Below, piece by piece: positions 28,209-37,082 of a stretch of DNA of 64,000 nucleotides. The first letter of the stretch is position 1, and the number at the start of each line of letters is the position of its first letter. Below the pieces are notes generated by a model that ran no database searches, was not told the DNA's origin, and saw only the letters and a program-made list of their open reading frames with translations. The stretch comes from UPXZ01 sp047974405. Its GTDB lineage: Bacteria; Bacteroidota; Bacteroidia; Bacteroidales; Paludibacteraceae. The stretch spans positions 7,638 through 71,637 of the forward strand of contig JBKECI010000063.1 of assembly GCA_047974405.1 (NCBI GenBank), written 5' to 3'. The position numbers and the translations under genes were made by a program.

Positions 28209-28898
28209 ATGAAAAAAATATGTGGTACAGCCATATTTATTGTTATTCTTTTAATTCAATCATGTTCTACTCAAAATAGTGAAGTGTTTTGGGTAGGTGG
28301 AGTAAAAACCGACTGCGATGCTGGAGCCGGAAAATTGGAATGTCTCAATATTTATCGAGGCGGCAATCTTGAGGCGGCAACTTGGGAAAATTTTTATGCC
28401 GGCATAGAAGGATTTGCTTTTGAAGAGGGATTTTTGAAAAAAGTAAAGGTAAAAAAGGAGACATTAAAAAAGGTGCCTGCCGATGCTTCTTCCATTAAGT
28501 ACACTTTGGTAAAGGAACTTGATAAAAAGGCAGATATCCGCATATTGCTCAATGGTAAATGGATGCTGAGCAGATTGAACAATGCCCCTGTAAATAGAAG
28601 CATAAAGTTGCCCGAAATGACTATAGAATTGAGCAAAAGAAAAATATCCGGAACAAGTTCCTGCAATAATTATATGGGAACAATAAATAATGTAACCTCT
28701 ACTTCTATTTTGTTTGGAAACATTGTCAGTACCAGAAAGGCTTGCATACACAAGAATATTGAACCGGAATACTTGGCAGCTCTCAATGCTATAAAAACCT
28801 TTAAGGTAGCAGAAAGCACGTTGGTTTTTTACGATGAAAATGGTAAAGAATTACTCTTCTTCTTTTTGAAAAGTAATGAAACATCTGTAACCGAATAA
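28209..28898 (+). CDS. META-domain lipoprotein with DUF4377-like N-terminal part
   Basis: 229 aa. The lipobox ends at Cys19 (LIQSC), so it is probably an outer- or inner-membrane lipoprotein. Residues about 20-100 (FWVGGVKTDCDAGAGKLECL) resemble DUF4377; residues about 115-225 form a META/HslJ-like domain (GKWMLSRLNNAPV, ISGTSSCNNYMG, TRKACI). META proteins are linked to envelope stress and antibiotic tolerance in some bacteria, but the function here is unknown. It converges with mscS. Confidence 0.8.
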   Translation: MKKICGTAIFIVILLIQSCSTQNSEVFWVGGVKTDCDAGAGKLECLNIYRGGNLEAATWENFYAGIEGFAFEEGFLKKVKVKKETLKKVPADASSIKYTLVKELDKKADIRILLNGKWMLSRLNNAPVNRSIKLPEMTIELSKRKISGTSSCNNYMGTINNVTSTSILFGNIVSTRKACIHKNIEPEYLAALNAIKTFKVAESTLVFYDENGKELLFFFLKSNETSVTE

Positions 28899-28916
28899 CT
28901 TTTGAGTTGTATAAAG

Positions 28917-28951
28917 AACTATGCATAAGCTAAACGGGCTTTTGCATAGTT
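28917..28951. terminator. Bidirectional hairpin between lipoprotein gene and mscS-like gene
   Basis: AACTATGCA (28917-28925) pairs with TGCATAGTT (28943-28951); inside that AAGC pairs with GCTT. The mscS-like stop codon lies in the loop. There is no good T-run on either strand, so its strength as a terminator is uncertain. Confidence 0.45.
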
Positions 28952-29994
28952 ACTTTGGCAAATGAACCGGGAAATTTTTCGTTGATAAAATCTATTATCT
29001 TTTCGCGTACCTCTACGCGCAATGACCAGTTTTTGGAAGAATCGCTACTACTTACCAATATACGTATTTCTTTGTACCACTCTTTGCTACCGGTTACCTG
29101 TATGTTTTGAACCCGCCCGTCCCAATTGGGATCTTTTTCTACCAGAGTTTTAAGATATTCCCGCACTGGTTTTAACGGTAAATCATATGAAACATACAAA
29201 AATATGGTTCCCATAATATCGGCGGAGTTTTTGGTCCAATTCTGTATTGGTTTTTGCAAAAAATAGTCTATGGGTACAATCAAACGTCTTTCGTCCCACA
29301 CTTTTACAACTAGGTAGGTGATGTTTATCTCTTCAATGTGTCCCCATTCACCCTCGACAATAACTACATCGTCCAATCTTACGGGTTGTGTAAGGGCTAT
29401 TTGAATACCCGAAAGTACCTGTCCTACACTGCGTTGGGCGGCAAGTCCGACAATAATTCCCAACACACCGGCAGAAGTAAGGATGCTCATCCCTATATTT
29501 CTTAGAGAGTCTATAGTCATCAGAGCAATGGATATAAAAATAATAGCAACGGTAAAAATCACTATTTTTTCTATCATACCGATTTGGGTAAGGCGCTTTC
29601 GGGCCTCCAAGTTATCGGCATTGTTCATATTGTATTTGTTCTGAAAATACCGGAAAAATGCTCTAACGGTTTGTATCAACAGCCAGCCAATGGCGAGTGT
29701 AAGAAGAATCTCGCTAATCTCTCTTAGTATATTGAAAAAACGTCCGTTATCTTTAAGTAATGAACTAAAAATACTCAATAAAACAGAGAAAATAAGTGAA
29801 ATTGCAGGAAATTTGAAAAGACGTATAATGAAATCGTCTATTGGGTTATTGGTTTTTTGAGCCTTTTTTTCAACTTTTTTCAATATAATATTATAAATAA
29901 TTATCAAAATGAAAAATATAGCTGTAAATAGCAATAGTACAAGTGGATACTGCCAATTGCTTTGAACACTTATTATTTTGCTGAAACGATTCAT
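28930..29994 (-). CDS. MscS-family mechanosensitive channel
   Basis: 354 aa. Seen: about four to five hydrophobic helices in the first 200 residues, the pore-lining TM3-type segment GVLGIIVGLAAQRSVGQVLSG, followed by the MscS beta domain (ALTQPVRLDDVVIVEGEWGHIEEI, then RRLIVPIDYFL). It would release solutes through the inner membrane under hypo-osmotic shock. The start is 15 bp after the stop of otsAB on the same strand, so the two are very likely cotranscribed; trehalose synthesis plus a release channel fits osmotic balance. Confidence 0.9.
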   Translation of the reverse strand: MNRFSKIISVQSNWQYPLVLLLFTAIFFILIIIYNIILKKVEKKAQKTNNPIDDFIIRLFKFPAISLIFSVLLSIFSSLLKDNGRFFNILREISEILLTLAIGWLLIQTVRAFFRYFQNKYNMNNADNLEARKRLTQIGMIEKIVIFTVAIIFISIALMTIDSLRNIGMSILTSAGVLGIIVGLAAQRSVGQVLSGIQIALTQPVRLDDVVIVEGEWGHIEEINITYLVVKVWDERRLIVPIDYFLQKPIQNWTKNSADIMGTIFLYVSYDLPLKPVREYLKTLVEKDPNWDGRVQNIQVTGSKEWYKEIRILVSSSDSSKNWSLRVEVREKIIDFINEKFPGSFAKVTMQKPV

Positions 29995-30009
29995 ATCGCA
30001 AAAGAGGGG

Positions 30010-32190
30010 TTAATCTATTGAGGAATTCAGTTTATCTAAAAAAGGGATAACTCCCGATTGGAGCGGAATACGATATTTGGCAACCGGCGAAAATCCTCCC
30101 ACCTTTATGCTGATTCCGTCTTCTGGCAATGCGCGAAACATATCTTCATCGGTAGTATCGTCGCCTATGGCAAGTACAAAATCGTAGTTTTGCTTATGAA
30201 GACGGCGGTTTACCTCGCTTCCTTTTGTAAATTCGGGTGGTTTTACCTCTACAATTTTATTACCCGGAACAATTTGCAAATTTAAATGAGAACAGGGACC
30301 GATGAGTGCGTTGATTAATTGCTTTTCGCGAAGTTCTGCAAGCCACACGTCCACGTTGCGATAGTGCCAAACCAGAGAGGCATCTTTTACCTCCAACGTC
30401 GAACGGGGAGTTTTTTCTATTGTATGGCTTATGATGTTGATTATTTCTTCGTCCCATTCTACTATTTTTTTCTGATTTTCGTACCACTTGTCGTTTTCTT
30501 TGTAAAATGCGCCGTGTTCTGCCGCAAAATCGAGATTCATCCCCTTGAACCATTCATCCAATATTTGATGATTTCTTCCGCTGTTGATAACAATGGTGTT
30601 TTTTTTGTCGTCTAGCATTCGGGTGATTAATTCTAGCAATTCAGCGGAGGGTACTGCATCTTTAGGATTTTTGACAAATGGCGCCAGCGTACCATCGTAA
30701 TCCAAAAAAATGATTCTGTTCGAGGCATTGTCATACGAACTTTTGATTTGGTTAAACTGTCTTTTTCCTACGATTTTTTGTATTATTTGTAAATTTTGCT
30801 CTTTGATGGCACCAAGTTCATTCACAAAGTCATTAGCCCATTTTTTAATATCTTGTTTTTGTATCCGTCTCTGCATTTTTTCTAAGCGTTCTGCTTTTTC
30901 GGTAGAGTTCATAGTAAGTGCATTGACGAGCGCATTTTCTATTTCGTTGGTATCGTTGGGGGTAATGATGATAGCGTCGTTCAATTCGATAGCAGCGCCG
31001 GCCATTTCGCTCAGAATAAGTACTCCGGGATTTTCTATATTTTTTGTTGCCAGGTATTCTTTTGCCACTAAGTTCATTCCGTCTCTAAGGGGGGTAACCA
31101 ATGCCACTTCGGCAATGTTATACATAGCAATCAACTCGTTGAATGCAAAACTTCTGTAAAAATAATAGATGGGATTCCATCCGAGTTTCGAATATCTACC
31201 GTTGATTTCTCCTATGGCTTGATCAATTTTACCTTTCAGGTCTGCATATTTTTTTACAGCATCTCTCGAAGGCACCACTATCATTGCCAGCGATACTTTT
31301 TCGTGGTATTGGGGATTATTTTTGAGAAACTGTGCGAATCCGTTCAGGCGGTGCAATATGCCTTTGCTGTAGTCCAGCCTATCCACAGAGAGGATAATGG
31401 ATTGCTTACCCATTTTTCGCTTGAGTAGATTGGCTTTTTTCTTTACATCGAGGAGCAAGCTCGCTTTACTGTATTGCTCGTAGTTGATACCCATAGGAAA
31501 AGCGTCTACATGAACGGTGCGATCTTTCAGATTGATCTCGTCCAAATTGCAGTTAATGTCTAGTACCCGAAAGACGGCACTTATAAAATGCCTCATATAA
31601 TCGTGAGTATGAAACCCGATGAGGTCTGCACCCAATAGCCCGTTGAGTACCTCTTCTCTGTCGGGGAGTACGCGGAAAAGTTCGTAAGACGGGAAAGGGA
31701 TGTGATGAAAGTAGCCTATGCTTACTTTGGGGCGTTTGTCCCGTATCATTTTGGGCAACAGCATCAATTGATAATCTTGAACCCAAACAATATCATCGCT
31801 TTCGATAAATGGGATTGCTGCTTGGCAAAAGAGATTGTTTACCTGCCGGTAAGCCTCCCAATATTCAGTTTTGAACTGTATGTAGGAGAAAAAATAATGG
31901 CACATGGGCCATATAGTACTGTTGCTGTAACCTTCGTAATAGTTTTCGATTTGTTCCGTAGATAGAAATACGGGATAGTAATTTAATTTATGTAGTTTTT
32001 TGGTAATTATTTCTTTTTCCTCTTCATTTTCGGCGTGAATACCGGGCCATCCTACCCAATATTTTTCGGCTTTTGTTTCTAATGAGCCAAGTCCGGTAGC
32101 CAGCCCCCCTTCGCTTCGTGAAACATAAAACTTGTTATTCTTTTTTTCTATTTTTACGGGAAGTCTGTTGGCGATAATAATAATTTTCAT
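30010..32190 (-). CDS. otsAB: Trehalose-6-phosphate synthase / trehalose-phosphatase fusion
   Basis: 726 aa. The N-terminal part (about 1-460) is a GT20 synthase: IIIANRLPV, EGGLATGLGS, WPGIHAENEEE, VWVQDYQLMLLP, TPLRDGMNLVAKEYL. The C-terminal part (about 490-726) is a HAD phosphatase with the nucleophile motif LDYDGTLAPF and AIGDDTTDEDMFRA. It makes trehalose-6-P from UDP-glucose and glucose-6-P and then dephosphorylates it, giving trehalose in one polypeptide. It heads a two-gene unit with the mscS-like gene. Three TTGAACG repeats lie upstream. Confidence 0.93.
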   Translation of the reverse strand: MKIIIIANRLPVKIEKKNNKFYVSRSEGGLATGLGSLETKAEKYWVGWPGIHAENEEEKEIITKKLHKLNYYPVFLSTEQIENYYEGYSNSTIWPMCHYFFSYIQFKTEYWEAYRQVNNLFCQAAIPFIESDDIVWVQDYQLMLLPKMIRDKRPKVSIGYFHHIPFPSYELFRVLPDREEVLNGLLGADLIGFHTHDYMRHFISAVFRVLDINCNLDEINLKDRTVHVDAFPMGINYEQYSKASLLLDVKKKANLLKRKMGKQSIILSVDRLDYSKGILHRLNGFAQFLKNNPQYHEKVSLAMIVVPSRDAVKKYADLKGKIDQAIGEINGRYSKLGWNPIYYFYRSFAFNELIAMYNIAEVALVTPLRDGMNLVAKEYLATKNIENPGVLILSEMAGAAIELNDAIIITPNDTNEIENALVNALTMNSTEKAERLEKMQRRIQKQDIKKWANDFVNELGAIKEQNLQIIQKIVGKRQFNQIKSSYDNASNRIIFLDYDGTLAPFVKNPKDAVPSAELLELITRMLDDKKNTIVINSGRNHQILDEWFKGMNLDFAAEHGAFYKENDKWYENQKKIVEWDEEIINIISHTIEKTPRSTLEVKDASLVWHYRNVDVWLAELREKQLINALIGPCSHLNLQIVPGNKIVEVKPPEFTKGSEVNRRLHKQNYDFVLAIGDDTTDEDMFRALPEDGISIKVGGFSPVAKYRIPLQSGVIPFLDKLNSSID

Positions 32191-32510
32191 CTGTTTATAA
32201 TTGATTTTTTATTTGTCAGGTAGGAGTTTTAGTTATTAAAATTGTCATTACTTTGTGTGTTGAACGATAATTTTAATTATGCTCTGGTTCGTGTGTTGAA
32301 CGCTGTTCTATTTGCTTGCTATTAGCAAATTGAACGTTTACTGTGTTCTGAGTTTATAAAGGTTAAACAGTTAATTTACGTGAAATGTTTGCGTAAAAAA
32401 GCAAACATATACTAAGGTGTTGATAATTAAAATAATAATGTGTTGTTTGCTGGGTGTATTTTATCTCTTTGATTGAATATGCTTTATCTTTTAGGAAGAG
32501 AAAGTGCTTT
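32191..32510. other. 320-bp intergenic region upstream of otsAB
   Basis: This gap separates the 3' end of the CPBP gene from the otsAB start on the same strand. It holds three TTGAACG copies (see repeat) and a small hairpin ATTTGC...GCAAAT at 32310-32330. No TAnnTTTG box and no credible ORF was found. Confidence 0.45.
32255..32336. repeat. Three spaced TTGAACG repeats upstream of otsAB
   Basis: GTGTGTTGAACG occurs perfectly at 32255-32266 and 32291-32302; the core TTGAACG recurs at 32330-32336. The cores are 36 and 34 bp apart, near 3.3-3.5 turns of DNA. They lie 65-150 bp upstream of the otsAB start and could be operators. Confidence 0.45.
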
Positions 32511-33473
32511 TTATCGAGACTGAAACAAATAATATTGCACAAAACCCATTACTTCCATAGTAAGTGCAATGAAAATATGCACCATTACACCTCCCCAAAT
32601 GTGGCGGGTCTGATATGCCAATGCTCCCAAAATATAACCTCCAAAAGCAGATGAGATGCACTCAGCAAGCGGTTTGCCAAAATGAATGGATACGTAGAAT
32701 GCTACCATGGGGAGTATTGCCGTTCGTCCCATAAGCCACATCATTCCCACTACCAAAGTCCCTCTAAATATTAGCTCTGTCATTACAAAATCCAAGCTAT
32801 AAACAAGTTCGTAGATAGAGGTGTAAATCCAAGTTTGCATTCCGAAGATATTTTCAAAGTTCCACGGCTTAAATTGCGGGTAAGCATTCAAAAAATCGGG
32901 AGTAAACGAAATAAAAATCAAAAAAGGGGAGAGCAGTAAAAACAACGCAAAATATCCGCTGAAATGTGTCGAATTTTTGGTAAGTCCGTAAAAACCGTTT
33001 ACTTTTTTATCAACGATAAATTTTACCATCATCAATATGGGTATAAATATGAAAAAGCACTTCAGTTGTGAAAAAATCGAAAGAATATACATTCTTTCTT
33101 GTGTTGCAAGATGAGAAAAATCCCATTGGGTGTAAGAAAAATATCCAACGGCAACACCATAGAGTACAATAAAAAAGGCGCTTTGAAGATAGAAACGGTA
33201 GTTTTTCAGAATATCGTATCGTTTGCGAAGTAGGAGAGTGGGAATAGCAACAGCAAAATATATTGCCGAATAGAATAACGGCATTGTCCACTCCGAGTCG
33301 CCTTGGTAGTAGCTTATTCGAATAAAATTATGATAAAAATGGAAATGGTAATTGAGAAAAATAAGAACAAAAATAAAAGAGAATGTAAAGAGATATGCTT
33401 TGAAATGGAAATCTTTTTTTGCAAAGGTTGTAACCTCATTTACGAGAGCAAATATGGACTTTTTTATAGGCAT
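32511..33473 (-). CDS. CPBP/Rce1-like intramembrane protein, motif 1 degenerate
   Basis: 320 aa, about eight hydrophobic segments. The CPBP (Abi) core is at about residues 215-315: TELIFRGTLVVG (motif 1), SIHFGKPLAE (motif 2) and GVMVHIFIAL (motif 3). In the family motif 1 is EExxxR and the first Glu is catalytic; here it is Thr-Glu, so the proteolytic Glu may be missing. It is the last gene of the minus-strand run, 9 bp after the Nudix gene. Function unknown; family members process prenylated or bacteriocin-related peptides or lack activity. Confidence 0.78.
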   Translation of the reverse strand: MPIKKSIFALVNEVTTFAKKDFHFKAYLFTFSFIFVLIFLNYHFHFYHNFIRISYYQGDSEWTMPLFYSAIYFAVAIPTLLLRKRYDILKNYRFYLQSAFFIVLYGVAVGYFSYTQWDFSHLATQERMYILSIFSQLKCFFIFIPILMMVKFIVDKKVNGFYGLTKNSTHFSGYFALFLLLSPFLIFISFTPDFLNAYPQFKPWNFENIFGMQTWIYTSIYELVYSLDFVMTELIFRGTLVVGMMWLMGRTAILPMVAFYVSIHFGKPLAECISSAFGGYILGALAYQTRHIWGGVMVHIFIALTMEVMGFVQYYLFQSR

Positions 33474-33482
33474 TAGATTTGT

Positions 33483-33989
33483 TTACTGTAAAGATAAATG
33501 TTTTCTTAATCTATCAAATTCATCTTCAAAATTGGGGGTAAAGATATTTTTGCCGATATTATTTTTGATATCGTTCAACGTCCAAAATTTTCCTTCCGAA
33601 ATTTCAAATTTGTTGGAGGAAATATGTCCGTTGTAAACGGTATGAAAACTGTTTACTAATTCTCTCTCTACATTGCTTTGAAAGACGTATCGAAACATAA
33701 AAACCGGCTCAAAAGCAAGCAAACCCAGTTCCTCTCTTGCTTCGCGCATTAGTGCATTTTCGATAGTCTCGCCATAGTCGATATGTCCGCCTACCGACGT
33801 ATCCCATTTCCCTGGTTGTACGTCTTTATTATTGGCTCTTTTTTGTAAAAAGAGGTCTCCCTGCGAATTGCACACATGCAAATGAACTACCGGATGGAGC
33901 AAGAAACTCCCCGAATGGCACTTCTTTCGGGTGGCGCTCCCCATTACTTTACCATCTTCATCAACTATAGGAAAAATCTCTTGTTTCAC
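33483..33989 (-). CDS. Nudix hydrolase
   Basis: 168 aa. The Nudix box GX5EX7REUXEEXGU is complete: GGHIDYGETIENALMREARE followed by ELG. The N-terminal part (VDEDGKVMGSATR) and RANNKDVQPGKWD resemble the isopentenyl-diphosphate isomerase-like/YfcD branch. The substrate is not predictable. Its start codon overlaps the stop of the GH2 gene by 4 bp (ATGA type), which indicates translational coupling. Confidence 0.88.
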   Translation of the reverse strand: MKQEIFPIVDEDGKVMGSATRKKCHSGSFLLHPVVHLHVCNSQGDLFLQKRANNKDVQPGKWDTSVGGHIDYGETIENALMREAREELGLLAFEPVFMFRYVFQSNVERELVNSFHTVYNGHISSNKFEISEGKFWTLNDIKNNIGKNIFTPNFEDEFDRLRKHLSLQ

Positions 33990-36424
33990 TTTCTGATTTT
34001 GTCTGTTTTTATACTTTTGATGGTAATTTTACTGCTTCTTAAGTTTGGTGAGGCTACTTTTAAACGAATATTGCCAGTTTTTTGCAAACTTTTTACCACA
34101 ACCATTGCTCTTCCTTTCCAGGATTTGTGCGAATTGCCTATATACGATTCGGTATCTTTGAGGTCGGCGTTGGCAATGCCTATGATTTTGCCTGCTCCTT
34201 CTATTTCGAAATGTAGCATATCGTTGAAGTTTGGATCTACGATTCCTGTTTCATCGGTAATTTCTACTGTTATAAAAGATAAATCCTCGCCGGTGGCAAA
34301 AATTGTTTTTCTGTCGGCAGTAAGTTTTATTTTTGATGCTTGTTGGGCTGTTTTCAGTATTACAGATTCTTTTTCAACACCGTTTTCGATACCTGTCGAA
34401 CGGAGGATTCCGGGTGTAAAGGGGACGGTAAAAGTAGCTTTAAACTCTTCCTGCTCACTTACTTTTTTTTCAGCAATAAGTTTATTGTTGAGGTAGAGGC
34501 GAACGGCAGGATATTTGGAATATACTTCTACGTCAAGATTTTTGCCTTCCAATGATTTGCCCCAAGTCCAACTTTCCCAAGTAGGCCAAACCGCCCACAA
34601 AGTGGTTTTTATTTTACCGTTTTCGGGATTGGGTTCGCGCACTGCCATATAGAGCTTTTCGTCGCTGTTGTAGAGCATATTACGGTAGTGCGAAATGGGT
34701 TTTCTCCAACCTGTAAGGTCAATGTCTCCACAATAAGCTCCGTGCCAGGGAAAACGTTCGCTGTTGTAATGTTCGTCGGCTTTTTCGTTTGGATAGTAGT
34801 ATCCTCCAATTCCCGATTCGCCCAAATAATCTATAGCGGTCCACACAAAATCGCCGATAATATAATTATTTTTGGAAACCAATTTCCAAATATTAAATGC
34901 GTTTGCAGGGTACGATTCGGTGTTTACGATCACTCTGTCGGGAACTCTTGCATGATCTTTGGGAGCTTTGTGCAACTGATAATTGTATCCGCATACATCA
35001 TGTACCGCCATTAAGGGATCAAAAATTTCCCAATCATTATCCCAGGTAGTCATCGCAGAGGTAATAGGGCGTGTAGAGTCGATAGAGAGAACTGCATTTC
35101 TTAACATTTTTGCAGTGGTTACAGCTTCGGTCGATTTTCGTTCTATAATTTCGTTTCCAATACTCCAAAGGATGATCGATGGATGATTTTTGTCTCTTGC
35201 AACCATATCTTGTATGTCTATTACTGCCCATTTATCGAAATACAGAGCGTAATCATACCGATTTTTTTGCTCTTTCCATCCATCAAAAGCCTCGTCAATT
35301 ACCAACAGTCCCAATCTGTCGCATGCTTCCAGAAAGGCTGTAGAAGGTATGTTATGCGAGGTACGCACGGCATTGAATCCGGCTGCCTTTAACAGTTCTA
35401 CTTTTTTCTCTTCTACTCTGTCGTAGGCGGTGGCTCCAAGACATCCATTGTCATGATGAACACATCCACCATTGAGTATTATCGGTTTTCCATTGAGTAC
35501 AAATCCTTTGTCGGCGCCAAATTGAATGGAACGGATACCAAACTGTTGTTTGAAATTATCGACAAGTAGATTTTCTTTATATATGCTGATGTCTGCCCGG
35601 TAGAGGTTGGGTGATTTGGGCGACCATAATTTTGGCCTTTTTACAGAGATGTGCTGTGTTACGATTGTTTCGGAATTGGCATTTAGGCTTATTTGTCGTG
35701 TGTCGCTGCCTGTGTTTTTTTGATTGGAATTGAAAATAGTAGTTGTTAAATTGATATTTTGAGAAAAATTTGTCTGATTTTTAACAACTGTTTCTATTTT
35801 TACAAGAGATTCTTCCGGAGTGATGGTTGGAGTAGAGATGCTTACTCCCCAATGTTTTATGTTAATCTTGTCGGTAGCTAATATCCATACGTGTCTGTAT
35901 ATTCCGGAACCGGTGTACCACCGGCAGTTTTTTTGTTTGGAATTATCTACCCGTACTGCAATGGTATTTTCTTTATCGAATTGAATATAAGGTGTTAAAT
36001 CATACATAAACGATGAATATCCGTAAGGGCGGATACCTAGCAATTTTCCGTTGATATACACTTCGGAATTGTTGTAAACACCTTCAAAGTATATGGAGAG
36101 AATGTTGTCTCTCATATCGGGTGATACGGAAAAGGTTTTGCGATACCAACCGATTCCGGTAGGGAAGTATCCGCCATCGTTGCCCGAAGGATTTTTTCTG
36201 TCTATCTTTCCTTCGATGCTCCAATCGTGTGGCAGGTCAATTTTTTGCCAGGTTGAGTCGTCAAAGTTTTGATTGTATGCCTGTGGGATGTCTCCCAAGT
36301 AAAATTTCCATTCGAAATCAAAAAGTTGTTTTCTTTCCGTATTGCCTATAGACAGGGCAAAAATGTTGTTGCAGATAGGTAGAAGACAAAAAATAACAAG
36401 GTATGGTACAATCTGTTTTTTCAT
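33986..36424 (-). CDS. Exported glycoside hydrolase family 2 (second copy)
   Basis: 812 aa with a signal peptide (VPYLVIFCLLPICNNIFA). Domain order as in the other GH2 gene: sugar-binding (DLPHDWSIEGK, GIGWYRK, FEGVYNNSEVYING), Ig-like, TIM barrel (RTSHNIP), C-terminal beta domains. Expected acid/base Glu425 (SIGNEI) and nucleophile Glu503 (VNTESYPAN). It is clearly related to the protein at 11044 but diverged, so the two may differ in substrate. It lies 13 bp after the nitroreductase gene and overlaps the Nudix gene; again no SusCD pair is near. Confidence 0.88.
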   Translation of the reverse strand: MKKQIVPYLVIFCLLPICNNIFALSIGNTERKQLFDFEWKFYLGDIPQAYNQNFDDSTWQKIDLPHDWSIEGKIDRKNPSGNDGGYFPTGIGWYRKTFSVSPDMRDNILSIYFEGVYNNSEVYINGKLLGIRPYGYSSFMYDLTPYIQFDKENTIAVRVDNSKQKNCRWYTGSGIYRHVWILATDKINIKHWGVSISTPTITPEESLVKIETVVKNQTNFSQNINLTTTIFNSNQKNTGSDTRQISLNANSETIVTQHISVKRPKLWSPKSPNLYRADISIYKENLLVDNFKQQFGIRSIQFGADKGFVLNGKPIILNGGCVHHDNGCLGATAYDRVEEKKVELLKAAGFNAVRTSHNIPSTAFLEACDRLGLLVIDEAFDGWKEQKNRYDYALYFDKWAVIDIQDMVARDKNHPSIILWSIGNEIIERKSTEAVTTAKMLRNAVLSIDSTRPITSAMTTWDNDWEIFDPLMAVHDVCGYNYQLHKAPKDHARVPDRVIVNTESYPANAFNIWKLVSKNNYIIGDFVWTAIDYLGESGIGGYYYPNEKADEHYNSERFPWHGAYCGDIDLTGWRKPISHYRNMLYNSDEKLYMAVREPNPENGKIKTTLWAVWPTWESWTWGKSLEGKNLDVEVYSKYPAVRLYLNNKLIAEKKVSEQEEFKATFTVPFTPGILRSTGIENGVEKESVILKTAQQASKIKLTADRKTIFATGEDLSFITVEITDETGIVDPNFNDMLHFEIEGAGKIIGIANADLKDTESYIGNSHKSWKGRAMVVVKSLQKTGNIRLKVASPNLRSSKITIKSIKTDKIRK

Positions 36425-36437
36425 ACTTTATTTATTT

Positions 36438-37064
36438 TTACAAAATTTCTATCAATTCATTTAACGGTTTTCTTATTTTGGGATATTTGAGTAAATGGTC
36501 GTTTTCTGTATCTCTGTACCCTAAAGTAAGTAGAAGGGTAGTTCCCTCTTTTTGAGTATCTAATTGGAGTAATTTGTCCAAAGTTTTGGGATTAAAACCT
36601 TCTATAGGGGTGGCATCTATTTGTAAATTGGCTGCGGCAATGGTAGCATACCCCATAGCTATATATGTTTGATGTGACGACCAATTTGTAAAATCTGTTC
36701 CTGTTCTTTGTATCAGTGCGTCAATTTTTTCTTTGTAAGATTTTACAGCCTCGTCTGTATAATTTCTTGTCTCTTTCATTCTGTTGAGATAGGTTTCAAT
36801 GTATTCTTGGGACAATGTTTTCATAGTTTTGAATATGAGCAGATGAGAGCATTGGCAGAGTACAATCTGCGGGCATGATTCTTCAAATATTTTCTGTATC
36901 AGTTGTTTGTTTGCGGTAACAATCACTTTATATGGTTCGAGTCCGTAAGCCGAAGGGGCAAGGCGGACGGTTTCCAATATTTCGTCTATTTGGTTTTGAG
37001 GAATTATTTTTCCTGTCATCCGTTTGGTGGCGTAGCGCCACTTTAGTATTTCGATGATGTTCAT
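36438..37064 (-). CDS. Nitroreductase-family NAD(P)H oxidoreductase
   Basis: 208 aa, normal for NfsB-like flavoproteins. Seen: the FMN-binding opening KWRYATKRMTGK, RLAPSAYGLEPYKVIV, TYIAMGYATIAAANLQIDATPIEGF and LLTLGYRDTENDH. It would use FMN and NAD(P)H to reduce nitro compounds or quinones; the physiological substrate is unknown. It starts 18 bp after the end of a broken gene that follows trpA, so it may be read from the trp transcript. Confidence 0.87.
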   Translation of the reverse strand: MNIIEILKWRYATKRMTGKIIPQNQIDEILETVRLAPSAYGLEPYKVIVTANKQLIQKIFEESCPQIVLCQCSHLLIFKTMKTLSQEYIETYLNRMKETRNYTDEAVKSYKEKIDALIQRTGTDFTNWSSHQTYIAMGYATIAAANLQIDATPIEGFNPKTLDKLLQLDTQKEGTTLLLTLGYRDTENDHLLKYPKIRKPLNELIEIL

Positions 37065-37082
37065 AGTTTACTTAATTCAATT

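Noticed and set aside
33876..34496. 206-codon open frame on the plus strand
   Set aside because: Antisense to the GH2 and Nudix genes, both with catalytic motifs intact.
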